NCBI RefSeq assembly: GCF_020085105.1
Contig: NC_058046.1
Location: 17,996,175 to 18,060,174 of the forward strand
Direction: 5' to 3'
Length of the DNA: 64,000 bases
Source of the DNA: Siniperca chuatsi
Lineage: Eukaryota > Chordata > Actinopteri > Centrarchiformes > Sinipercidae
A model generated the notes under the pieces. That model was given only the letters and a program-made list of their open reading frames with translations, made no database searches and was not told the origin of the DNA. How positions within the stretch are numbered: the stretch's first letter is position 1; every line of letters begins with the position of its first letter. Made by a program: the position numbers and the translations under genes. Shown one piece after another: positions 23,901 to 34,267 of this stretch.

Positions 23901-25841
23901 CATTGAATTGACTGTCTAATCAGTACAATATATATTCATATATATAATTGAAGACATTGATTTACAGAAGAAAAATGTTTTTATTGTGTGTTTGTCAACT
24001 AATCACAATTGACAATACAGGCCTGTTTTACTACTTATGTCAACAGCGTCAGAAAACATCAGTACCATAACCTTTGTAGATTTAGGTGGTGGTTCATCCC
24101 TTTTGTTTATTTCTGCACAATAAGGTCATTTTGACAATGATAAATCAGGCATAATGTTCACTGTAAGAGATTCAATGAAAATTTCAAGTCACTGCAAGTT
24201 GATTTCCATAGTGCACTAAAAAAACTGAAACCAATGGCTTCCAGGAAGGTAGGAAAACAAATCCCTAAATAATCAATTATTTGGACATGCTAAACAGTAA
24301 TGTAAGGTACAGTATATTTGAATTGTTCTGGTCTCTTAAAAGAAACATTAAAACCATAAATCAAAATTCAGATCTCCAAATTTGATCTCCCTCTTTTGTT
24401 GCTGGTCCTGGGCTCCACTGCATTAAACATCAAGTCAAGACTAAAGGGTTACATTAATAGCTTTTCTTCACTTGGCAGAACCGCAAATGAAACAGGTGTT
24501 GGTTACTTGTAAAAAGAAACCCAATGTAAAGTTTCTTAACTTCCCAGTAAGATTCACAACAGAAACCTAGTATTTATATTTTTCACTATTAATGTTTGAT
24601 TCTTCCTAAAACTAGGAAAATTGTGTTTGAAAACAGGATGCCTTCTTGACTGCAGTTATCTGTTTCTAAGCTGTTAGCGCAGAAAATCCAGGACAGACTC
24701 AGTTTCTTAGAGTCTGGAGGACATGTCAGTTCATAGCACTGGTAATTTCCATGCACACACTTTACTGTGCTTACAAGTATTACAAATAGTCTGTATCATA
24801 ACAACTTTCACAGGATGTTACACCCCTTTTCATTTTCTTAATTAAACACAATCTGTGGCTTAGAAATTCAATTAGGAGCAAGAGATATTTCTTCAACACG
24901 CACTTCGTAAAGTTTCTACTGCCGTGCAAGTGATGTAACACATTGTGGGTGGATGCAAGAATACTGTGGATCTGTAGATCTGGAATCTGGATTCAATGAA
25001 CTTTCAATGTCAAATATGTAAATTAAAGTAGTAAAACAGGCAAACTAGCCTAGTATACCCAAAGACCTTTGCTGCAGTAACTATACTACTTCTTTCACAG
25101 GTTATAAACATATTAGATTTAGATTTTTGACTGCAAAAACACTTATTCTCAACATATTAAACTTTCACTCAGCTGAAGTTAATGTCCGTTTTGAAGTTAT
25201 TGAGAGTAATTCCATGAAATGTGGGAAATGAAGTAGACAAGTCAGTTCAACAGAAAACAAATAATTCTTGGGATGCACTGCACATAACATACTGGATAGT
25301 GAATATATGACCAGTCAAAAGTGTAGGCATTACCAGTTGAAGAGTTGTTCCCATTACACCATGGTCCCATTACAAAATATACTCCTTCTCTATCACATAT
25401 ATGTTTCCCATCTGGATATTTTATAATATTTCAGTCTCCTATAACAGGGATGCTCCACTGATTGGGTGTTTTCATTTTGTCGGGAAACTTGTAACAGACA
25501 GATTAAAATGGTAAAATTGATTCAGCAGAAGCTGAAATATCCTGACTTTTAGTTCCTAGTAAGAGACAAGCTTGTAAATCGCTGGAGTCTAAAATATTTA
25601 GACTCCAAACCTAAGCTGAGATAACTGATGACATCACCATGGTTAATTTCTCAGGCTTTAGAAAGCTCCCTCCAGAGCCACCGAAGACATTATACAACTG
25701 TTTTCACAGACTGAGTAGTACCCCATATGGTTTATTTTGTAAAATCGGTGGGGTGCCCCTTTAAAAGTTGTGATATATATATATAGCTCCTCTCTCTCAA
25801 CCACCAACTGATTTCTTCGGGATGCAGAGGATGAAAAATGT
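23901..25841 (-). other. Intergenic DNA, probably the long 3' UTR of the tmem219-like gene
   Basis: About 1.9 kb without an open frame of note and without recognisable transposons. The leftward tmem219-like gene stops at 25842. A minus-strand AATAAA signal is visible at 23985-23980, so the whole stretch could be its 3' UTR. A short (TA)n run occurs at about 25,772-25,784. Confidence 0.4.
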
Positions 25842-27462
25842 TCAGGTGTCAATCAAGGGCTCCTGCAAATAAAGTAAAGCAGTAAGGTTAAGTTAAAACA
25901 GTATCTGCACATTTCACAAAATGTTTTAACTGTTTTAAGATATCTAGATGTTGTGCACAAAAAGACAGATTAATTAAAGTGAACACAAGCATTTTTAAAA
26001 CCATACAAGCTGTGTAATATATTTCATGTATACTACTGTAGTATTTCTGCAATTAGTGAAATGTATTTAAAACTGTTGTCTAGTTCACACATATCAAAAT
26101 TACTAAATATTACCATAGTCAGAGATACAAAAACAAAGTGGTAATATAAGAAATGACTGTTACATTTTGTAAATCCAGTCCATTCCAGTAGGTGCGGCGT
26201 ATGAGTGAACGTGTCATACAAGCAGCTAAACAGAGTATCAAACAAACTCCTAGCAGACACACGCTGACTTCCAGCAGATGCCGCGCTGCCACACTCTCCT
26301 CCTCCTAAAGAATGAAAGTAGAGAATCACTTACAGGACAACAAGAGGGTATCTGTATTATGGCTGAGCAAGATATGTTGTTCATGTGGGACTCACTGTAC
26401 CTGTGTTAACATGACTGTGAGTGTAGGGTCATTCTTGGATTGTAGACTGTAGCAGGTTTGTGATGCTGTAGGTAGCTGGTTGCTCGTTTCCACATGGATG
26501 GGTGAAATGTTTTTATCAGATGCAGGGCACTCTGGTGGAAGTCTACATTAAAGTATATGCATAAAAACATGCAAAAATGACTCATTTGTGAGTTGAAAGA
26601 CAGTTGAAAGGAAGCTTATAAACACACACTTGAGAGTGTGAATCAACTTACAGGCTCATGGGCAGGAGGTGTGTTGGAGCACTTATGATGAGGCAGGTGT
26701 AGGTATCATTTCCAGACAAGAACTCTAGAGTCACATTGACAATCTCATTGCCTGGGGAGTAAAACAATCACTCATGGGTGAGAATTTATGGTTATACACA
26801 CACTTTTACTTTATTTCACAACAAAAAACAGTCCACTGCAATACCAACCTCCAAGATTTAGTTGACTGGCTCTCAAAGCAGTGTGTAGACCAAGGTCTTT
26901 CAGAGAGCCACCATTTGAGTTGGTAGTCACAGCCAGAGGAACCTTAAGACGCAAATTGGTGACTGAAGGAGTCTTTGTAGAGTTAACTAAAGTGTCTTTA
27001 TCCATCAGAGGAGAGGGGACTGGTGAGACAAGCTCAGATGAACTTGCACTGGCTTTCACACATAGCTGGAACTGTGATAAGGAGGACAGTAGATGGTTCC
27101 AGTCCTAAGGGAAGAATAAAGAGTACGATTTGCACGCCGATATCGGCTCAGGACACACAGAAACGCAAGCATACATGCAGTCACAGCTTGCACAACATTA
27201 AGTTTCCTTTGCACACCAGAACACATCCTCTTCAAAAGGACTGTGAAAGGATGAGACAACTTCCATTCTCCTAAATTAATTTGGATAAGTGAATCCTTAC
27301 CTTTGCTATGTCAGGGTTAGGCAGAGGGTAAGTGTAGCTGTAAGAGCTGAGGCAGATGAACGAGATAGCCAGAGACAACAGACACAGGAAAAATGTCACC
27401 CCAGGAGGATTCTGGGATACATAATCTTTAAGGTTGGTCACCGGCTGCCAGAGACCCATCAT
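25842..27462 (-). CDS. tmem219: Transmembrane protein 219-like (TMEM219/TMEM248 family)
   Basis: A predicted membrane protein of 273 aa in six coding exons: 27462-27301, 27104-26849, 26751-26652, 26542-26401, 26304-26164, 25862-25842. A hydrophobic segment at about residues 22-40 (VTFFLCLLSLAISFICLS) follows a short cytoplasmic start, then PLPNPDIAKDWNHLL. The central lumenal/extracellular part has N-glycosylation sequons (NSTK, NVTL, NDTY, NISP) and paired Cys residues. A second hydrophobic segment at about 230-251 (LLEVSVCLLGVCLILCLAAC) precedes a short basic tail. The pattern PDI-x2-DW, TCL-x-ISAP and the short tail fit TMEM219, the IGFBP3 receptor, better than TMEM248, whose C-terminal half is longer. 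In mammals TMEM219 is tied to IGFBP3 and chitinase-like ligand signalling; that this fish protein does the same is inference. Confidence 0.75.
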
Positions 27463-28079
27463 CAGACTCTACAAACACCTGGGATGCTGTTAACAAGAAG
27501 CGGGTCACTTCAGTTAATAACGTCTTCACAGCTTTTGTCCACAGTACCTTTGGTAGTGCTAGTGGGACAGTTTCATTAAGACACTGATCATTCGTAAATT
27601 AGAAGGAGTATCTAATCCCCGAAGGACTTTATCTTTCGAATATATCTTTGGGTGAATTTTTCAGCATAATGACATTCAAAATGAGATTAAATAAACTGTT
27701 GATTTTGACTTTAAATGACAACAGGTCATGTAGATATTCAAAAAGAAGGCACTAACGATAAACTTATGTTTGCAGTATGGTGGATGACACATTTAGTCCA
27801 GATCGCAGAGCTACAGGAGACATGTAACTTGTTGTCTAATCAGCCAACCAGCTCCATGTTAACATTACTGTATTTAAGTTAGCTAATGTTGCTATCTAAC
27901 TAGCTGAAACACAACTTCATACCTTGAATTTAAGTAGTCTTCTCTGATCACGTCACCAGTTTTGGTAAAATACAGTAATACCTGAGTTTCTTGATGGTAA
28001 GTAGACCGGAGTTCGACATTTAAGATGTTTAAAGTTCAGTTAAAGCGGTACAAAGATAACAACACGAGAGCGCACTGCT

Positions 28080-28126
28080 ATGACGACGCCGATGACGTGG
28101 GTCACGTGTCTGGCTCCAGACACGTT
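28080..28126 (-). promoter_or_regulatory. Promoter of the tmem219-like gene with E-box and palindrome
   Basis: About 600 bases upstream of the start codon lies a CG-rich patch. It contains two TGACG half-CRE motifs, the E-box decamer GTCACGTGTC at 28101-28110, and a perfect inverted repeat with 10-base arms (ACGTGTCTGG and CCAGACACGT) separated by two bases at 28104-28125. The transcription start site is not known from sequence alone. Confidence 0.45.
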
Positions 28127-28982
28127 TTATTACCATGTTATTTTATAAATTCCATCCAGATTTTTTTTTTTAATATTTACATTTAACCATATTATAATTA
28201 CTGAAAATTAATTCTCAAGACGCAATTTTTTTTATCGGAAAGCATATCCTGAATGTAAAAAAAATATATATTTTATCATTCACTGTGGTATTTTATTTCT
28301 CTCTCTGTGAAGCACTTTGTACTTTGTTTTGATAAGTGTTCTATAAATAAAGTTTTATTATTATTTGAGTAAAAATTAAAATGCAATCATCCCATTTTCA
28401 TATACTGTACTTATATGGGCGTTTTATCACTATATTAAAATTAAAATGGAAAAGCTGTTTGACATTTAATTTCCAAAGTTGTAACCCGCTGTACAGTGGA
28501 CAATATTCAAATGTTAATTCAAATTTGAAAATGAAATAAACAATGTAACCTGATTTTCCATTTATGCAAGCAATATTTAAGTCAAAATGAAAATGAAATT
28601 TTTGATAATGAAAATTGCATTTGAAATTTCAATAAGCAAAAACAACCCCCCAGTCTATTGCATTTACATGTCACCATGCTCTTTTGGGGTTATCATAAAA
28701 ATGTAATCTGTCAGTGCTCTCATCAAGGCAGGTCTTCAGTTAGGACGTCACTTGCTTAGACATCTGCTGCTTTGCTCATGTGTGTAGTCCACTTGTGGCA
28801 GAAAGGCAAGAAGGCAGCCGGGCCTCACTGACTACTGGATTAACAAATAACACATACATATGTGGAAATTTATAATGCTATTGTGGAAATACATTTTCAA
28901 GTTTACATTATCATTTGAATATAGTCTAGTATACACTTCCATGTGTGGGTGTGCTAGACCTTTAAATTATTCATATTCTAAA

Positions 28983-29015
<33 letters not shown>

Positions 29016-29510
29016 GCAACGATCAGGGCGCTGTTCATTTAGAAGATATTTAAAAAATAAATAAAAAATCATACAATGCATCATATCAGAATTTCTCAAA
29101 TGATTTAACTCATGATCAATACATTTGCCTTCATTGTCACAGAACATTTGCATCTGCATCAATAATCGTAGATGTAGTCCAATGGAAACATTTTATGTCG
29201 TCAAAACATGAAAATCAGATATAATCTAATGTAGAAGCTCCCACTTTATCACAGGAAGTTGTTGTTCTTGGTCATATTGCCTCACATTCAAAGCTCTCTT
29301 TAACCTTCTGTGCTTTAATTATGCAAATAGTGCAATACTGTAATACTTCCAGAATATTATTGCCACTCTTCTGATAATAAATAACATGACTATTATGTTC
29401 CTAAAAGTCATGTCACACTGAATTAAAGTACCATTTCCCTTTGTCAAAACTTCAAACAGCACAGCTGGCAGTTTACATTTATCATGCCAACTGTATATAC
29501 AGTATGATAA
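28127..29510. other. Intergenic DNA and plbd2 3' UTR
   Basis: An L2-like tail lies at about 28,295-28,372 and a 26-base T run at about 28,985-29,010. The right end is the 3' UTR of leftward plbd2; a minus-strand ATTAAA poly(A) signal is visible near 29319-29314. No gene was found in between. Confidence 0.5.
28295..28372 (+). repeat. L2-like LINE tail
   Basis: The motif GAAGCACTTTGTACTTTG, then GTGTTCTATAAATAAAG and a TTATTATT end, matches the fish L2-type tail also seen at the left edge of the window (about 510-575). Only the terminal part is recognisable. Confidence 0.5.
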
Positions 29511-32500
29511 TTAAGGAGTCCAGGTGACTTTGATCGGTTTGAATGTCCAAGTATCAGGGTGACCCATGTGCATCAGGTCTTTGTAAGGAGAAGTGCTCCA
29601 CTGGAAGGGTGGCACCTGGTCCCATGTTGGCCCGCTCACTGCCAGCATACCATAGTCCCGAAACATCCCGTAGGAGGTCATCTGCACAGGAACACACACA
29701 CAATGCATTAGATTTAGCAGACATGTCTTAAACGTGCCACAGCCACACAGAAAAGATTTGGGGTGACGACAAGAAATGAAATGAGTAAAATAAAGACCTT
29801 CATGTCTGTCCCTCCATGTGGTCTCTGCCTTAAGGCGCCAAACGGATATGTTCCATTAGCTGGGTTCAGGTCTGAACGGGCTGAGATAGCATTCTCTCCA
29901 TTCGCAGGTGGATTACAGCCTTCACACTTTGACAGTGGGTCTTCCTTAAAGTTATTATACCTGAGGAGAGACACTGCATCTTATAAATAAAATTACATTT
30001 TAGTTATTAGCCTATAAAAATATAAAATCTAACGTTAAAGTTTGTTTGTATAATGCCGATCAATCCAGCACATGGAGGAAATGTCAACCTCCAAACCTGT
30101 GCAACACACAGGCCTTACCTCATGAGGCGGACCATTGAGTCCATATCTGTGACAGCTGTCTGGTTTCTCCTGAATATCTGAGCCCGAGGATTCTGGTCCA
30201 GAGAGAACCACGGGCCGAACTTCTCAACCAGCTCATTGCAGCCACTGGCATTAAATATGTTCACGTAGTACCTACATATGAGCACACATGTACAAAAGAC
30301 AATTTTACATATAACACAATTATACTATAATTGCATTTGTTCTATGTTAATGTAAAATTTAATGATTCCAAACTGGATACTTACGGGATGTTGTAACTTG
30401 CCCAGTACCCTTTCTCCAGCAGTTCCTGAGTTTTATCAGTGTAAACAACGAGTCCCCTGCAGTATTAAAACATAAGAAAAAGCTTATTTTAAGTGATAGG
30501 TTTATAAGCCGTGAATAGAAATACTGAAATAATCTTGTGTTTTGATTAAAGATTGGGTGCAAAGACTTACGGAATCTGCTCCAGCACAACAAAGAGCTCC
30601 TCTTTAATGTCAGTGTTCCCTGGAGTAAAGTGGTTATAATCCACAATCATCCACTGGTTGTTATACCTACAAAGCACACACAGTCCAAACTGAGCATATG
30701 ACCTTTAACCTACTAGCTTTTACCGATTTTTTTTCATTTATTTATTTACTATATATCCATGTAACTGATGTTGAAGTAACTGACTAAGCATTACACAACA
30801 AACACTCCTGATTATAAATGCCCTTTTCCTGCTTCCTTTACTCCTGTCAATCCACATGGCAGCCTAAGGTCCCACACTAGGTTTTATCTAATCGTGTCAA
30901 TGGGAATTTTAACACAGAACAAAAAGCAGCAGACAACAGAGCCTGGAACCTGCTCAGGAGATTACATCGGACCAAAGTGGTGACAATGTGTTGGTTAAAA
31001 AGTCATGAGAGACAGTTTCTTTCTGGTGTGTAAGACTCACGTTCCACTGTTGTACTTGCTGAATATCTTGGCCCACTCCATGCCAGTAGCAGCCAGTCGA
31101 TTAGCCACAATGTTCCTCAGCCATTCCATGACGGTTCCTGTGGGCTGAACAAACTTCCAGAGAGCAGCGTTATTGTTGCCAATAGTGGTTTCCAAGGTAA
31201 CCTGGAGACACGAGATAGATTAAGAACAAGAAACTCAATCTAGCATTACTCAATTTATAACCAAAAGTAAAATAATAAACACATTTACTTTCTGCAGTTT
31301 AGTCTTAACACTCGATTCTATCGTGCCAAGTACAAAGAGTTCTCACCAAGCCACTACTTAGTATATAAAAGTCATCTCCAGAAAAGATTGATCCAGGATA
31401 AGATGAGAATGCCTGAGTTCCTCCAGGAAGAAGATCCTTGCCTGGGAAAAAAACAAAACAAACATCAAGCACATTATAAAGTGAGACTAATCTGTATTCA
31501 CATCATAGACAGTAACAACACTGCCAGTCCACTACTGGAGCTTCAAACAAGAGAAACTAATTGTGTTTTTGAAAAATGGGCTTTTGGTTTATGGTCATAT
31601 TGTTTAAAGGAATAGTTCGACATTTTTGGGACGGTTATTTGCTTTTTTGCCAGTTAGATTGAAGATCGATGCCACTCATGTCTGTTCGGTAAATATGAAG
31701 CTAGAGCCAGTAGCCATATAGTGTAGCACAAAGACTGGAAACAGGGGAAAACAGCTAGCCTGTCTCTTCGGTAACAACCAGCACCTCTGAAGCTCACTAA
31801 TTAACACATTATATATCCTGTTTGTTTAATCCTCACAAAAACCAAAGTGTAAAAACAACAAGTTGTGGTTTTATGTGCCGGACTATTTCCTGGAAACTTG
31901 TCATCACCGTGAGTTTGCCAGGCAACCAGCTGAGGAAGTAAAGATTTTGTTACCTTTGGACAAAGCCAGGCTAGCTGTTTCCAGTCTTTATGCTAAGCTA
32001 AGTGACTGCTGGCTGTAGCTTCATATTTACCATACAGACAGCAGAGTGGTATTGATCTTCTCATCTAACTCATCAAGAAAGCAAATAAGCATATTTCCAA
32101 AAATATCGAACTATTCCTTTAATATAAATAATGAGGGACAATAGAGCAGGGACAGTGATGAACAAGATACACACTTGCATCAGTATACTACCTAAAGGAG
32201 AAACTTTAAAGGCAAAAATGTATTTCTTCATGATGCGCAGCATGGCCTGGTAGGTGTTCCAGGTGTCATGTGACACCAGCAGTTCCTTATTGTTTGGCAG
32301 CAGCTTAATGAGAGCAGAACAGGAGCCAGATCCAAGAGGTTGAGTTTGGCTGGATTTGTTCAGAGCCGATTCCAAGTCCTCCAGATCCCCGCCCAATTGG
32401 AAAAGTCTGGTTGGACAGGGTAGCAGTGGAGAATGTGAGACAACAGCAAGATGTCAGGAACAGTGAACAAACATGTTTGATTAACACAAAATAGAGATAA

Positions 32501-33831
32501 CCACTTACAGGAAGCCAAATGGGTTGAGGGAGAATGACCCTATAGGAAATGACAGCTCATCATTGTAGCTGTCCTCCAGACCTTTCAGCTGCAGCAGTGC
32601 CAGATGCACCTGAGAGCAGAAACAGATACCATCTTATTTCTGGCCTTTAAACATTTTTGTATCCATGCAAGGGGTTTTATTCATCCTACAAATGCTCATT
32701 AAGTACCTGGTACCAGTAGGGTGAACTCGGCTGCTTCTCTATTTGCTCCTGAACCCACTGCAGATTGGTTGTGATGAAAGCCTTAAGGCGCTCGCAGTAA
32801 TCGGTTTCAGACGTGAAGGGCCCACAATAACCCATTAGAGTGTTCATCCAGTGCTTATAGATGAGCTAAAACATACATATACCAAATCTTTAGATTAAAA
32901 TAGATGTCAAGGAAGTATAAAAAAACATTTTGACTGCTTGGTAAGTTGAGCACAAGGAATGAAGGTTTAAACTGACCTGAGATGTGAGTGCAGCCTCCAC
33001 TGCACCGGCAGCATACGCCTGGATACTGTCATTGTACTCACTGCTGGTAGTGATCTCCAAAAAAGACCAACTGAAGAAAGAGCACCGGTGAATAAATAAA
33101 AAGGAAACATATGATCTGTGTGCAGGCTCAAAGGAGTGCAGGTTTTATATCAGTGGCACATAAAATATATATGGAATAATTGCCTGCACTTTAGGGCATA
33201 GGCTGTACCAACAATCATTCAGAAAAACAGATGTAATCCTTCTGTAATTGTCTCAACTGAAGACCATTGCAGGTCTTTGGATCCCAGTTTGGGAATCACT
33301 GCTGTTTGTGTTCAGCTTCCTCTTTATAAAACCAAACATGTTCAGTATTCCCTGAAATGTTACGGTGGACAGATGATTTACTGGGTTTTGATGTATGATG
33401 TATTTTAAAATAGGAAATTAATCGATTAAAAGATAATCGTTAGTTGAAGCCCTAAAGTTAACCTTAGCCTGACACATTAGCTAGCTAGTGTAGCTGGCAG
33501 AGCTACACAGGCCGTACAAGAAATGTTTTTTAATGATTTAACGTGTAGTTAACGAAGCCAGCAACTAAAGAGTCCAACCAATTAAAAAAACGCAGAATGA
33601 AGTCCTGTAGTCAACTCACCCTGATGTTTTAATGTCATCAGTGAAGTTCGCCCAAGCCACATAATCTTCTCGATATCCTTCAAGAACAGACAGTTGCCCG
33701 GTTTGTTTGTCAATAACAGCGGTTCGTATTTCGGCTCGAACAGACGCACACATAAAACACAAAACCGATAAAGCTGCTAAAACCTTTGAAAAACCTCCAA
33801 CAGCAAACATCTTGTTCAGCGTGGACGCCAT
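29511..33831 (-). CDS. plbd2: Phospholipase B-like 2, lysosomal Ntn hydrolase
   Basis: Putative lysosomal amidase/phospholipase of the phospholipase B-like family, 563 aa in twelve coding exons: 33831-33620, 33070-32977, 32865-32707, 32609-32509, 32406-32192, 31441-31347, 31201-31041, 30666-30571, 30456-30385, 30271-30119, 29960-29798, 29681-29511. The start gives a signal peptide (VLAALSVLCFMCASVRA, about residues 17-33). SGSCSALIKLL at about 215-225 carries the Ser-Cys pair at which the family precursor cuts itself, leaving Cys (about 218) as N-terminal nucleophile. Conserved later blocks include NNQWMIVDYN, NGENAISARSDLNP and SGPTWDQVPPFQWS near the C-terminus. Several sequons (NASG, NQTA, NGTY) suit a mannose-6-phosphate-sorted glycoprotein. 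The start codon lies within AAGATGGCGTCC, a YY1-like motif. The gene begins only about 440 bases downstream of the rbm19 stop codon on the same strand. Confidence 0.96.
31607..32119. mobile_element. Tc1/mariner-like foldback MITE in a plbd2 intron
   Basis: A 513-base element with near-complete mirror symmetry. It starts AAGGAATAGTTCGACATTTT and its other end, reverse-complemented, starts AAGGAATAGTTCGATATTTT; similarity continues for roughly 200 bases per arm (for example AAATATGAAGCTA and AAGACTGGAAACA on both arms). It is flanked by TA on both sides (31605-31606 and 32120-32121), the duplication expected of Tc1/mariner insertion. It has no transposase frame. It lies between plbd2 coding exons 5 and 6. 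Confidence 0.85.
33400..33454 (-). repeat. Fragment of the TAGGGCT MITE family in plbd2 intron 1
   Basis: The sequence ATTAATCGATTAAAAGATAA followed by CGTTAGTTGAAGCCCTA is the terminal part, in reverse orientation, of the TAGGGCTGCA element found complete at 38.6 kb and 58.6 kb. The other end is missing or too diverged to see. The rest of this intron contains no other clear feature. Confidence 0.6.
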
Positions 33832-33880
33832 CTTGACATGAACATATCACATGATGCCGCAGGTGACTTGTCACCTGACA
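33832..33880 (-). promoter_or_regulatory. plbd2 proximal promoter
   Basis: Directly upstream of the plbd2 start codon are TCACATGA at 33847-33854, an M-box-like E-box of the MITF/TFE type, and the inverted repeat AGGTGAC-tt-GTCACCT at 33861-33876. A lysosomal gene under TFEB-family control would fit, but this is inference. No TATA box is seen. Confidence 0.4.
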
Positions 33881-34267
33881 ATACTCGTGGTACTTTCAAA
33901 ATAAAAGACCAACTCCGCTTACTGTGCTTTTTAGTCGCTCATTATGTCAGTCACTTACACAAACACGCACAACACGAGACATAACAGTACAGCTTTTAAA
34001 GCATGAAATATAATTTTATATAAAAACTGACATCAGTCCCATCATCTTTCTTTGAGGCATCACTCTATACAAAACATGTGTAATGTAAGAAATCCAGAGG
34101 TTTTCAAAGTTCTGCACAACTAAGGCCAGCTGATAAATTCATTATAATTTGCTCCTTCTGCACATGCCACTCAGGTCCTTGTTTTGTTCACAGTCCCATT
34201 TATGCAGAAAAACACAGGAGCACTGGTTGTGTCAAGGCTTCGACAGAGACAACAGGGTTTAGGGAAC
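33881..34267 (-). other. rbm19 3' UTR and rbm19-plbd2 spacer
   Basis: About 390 bases between the plbd2 promoter motifs and the rbm19 stop codon must hold the rbm19 3' UTR and poly(A) site. No AATAAA on the minus strand is seen; a TATAAA variant is present near 34,012-34,020. Confidence 0.4.

Noticed and set aside
24000-25840. Search for an additional gene between morc2 and the tmem219-like gene
   Set aside because: No open frame with splice-site support on either strand; the stretch fits a long 3' UTR and intergenic DNA.
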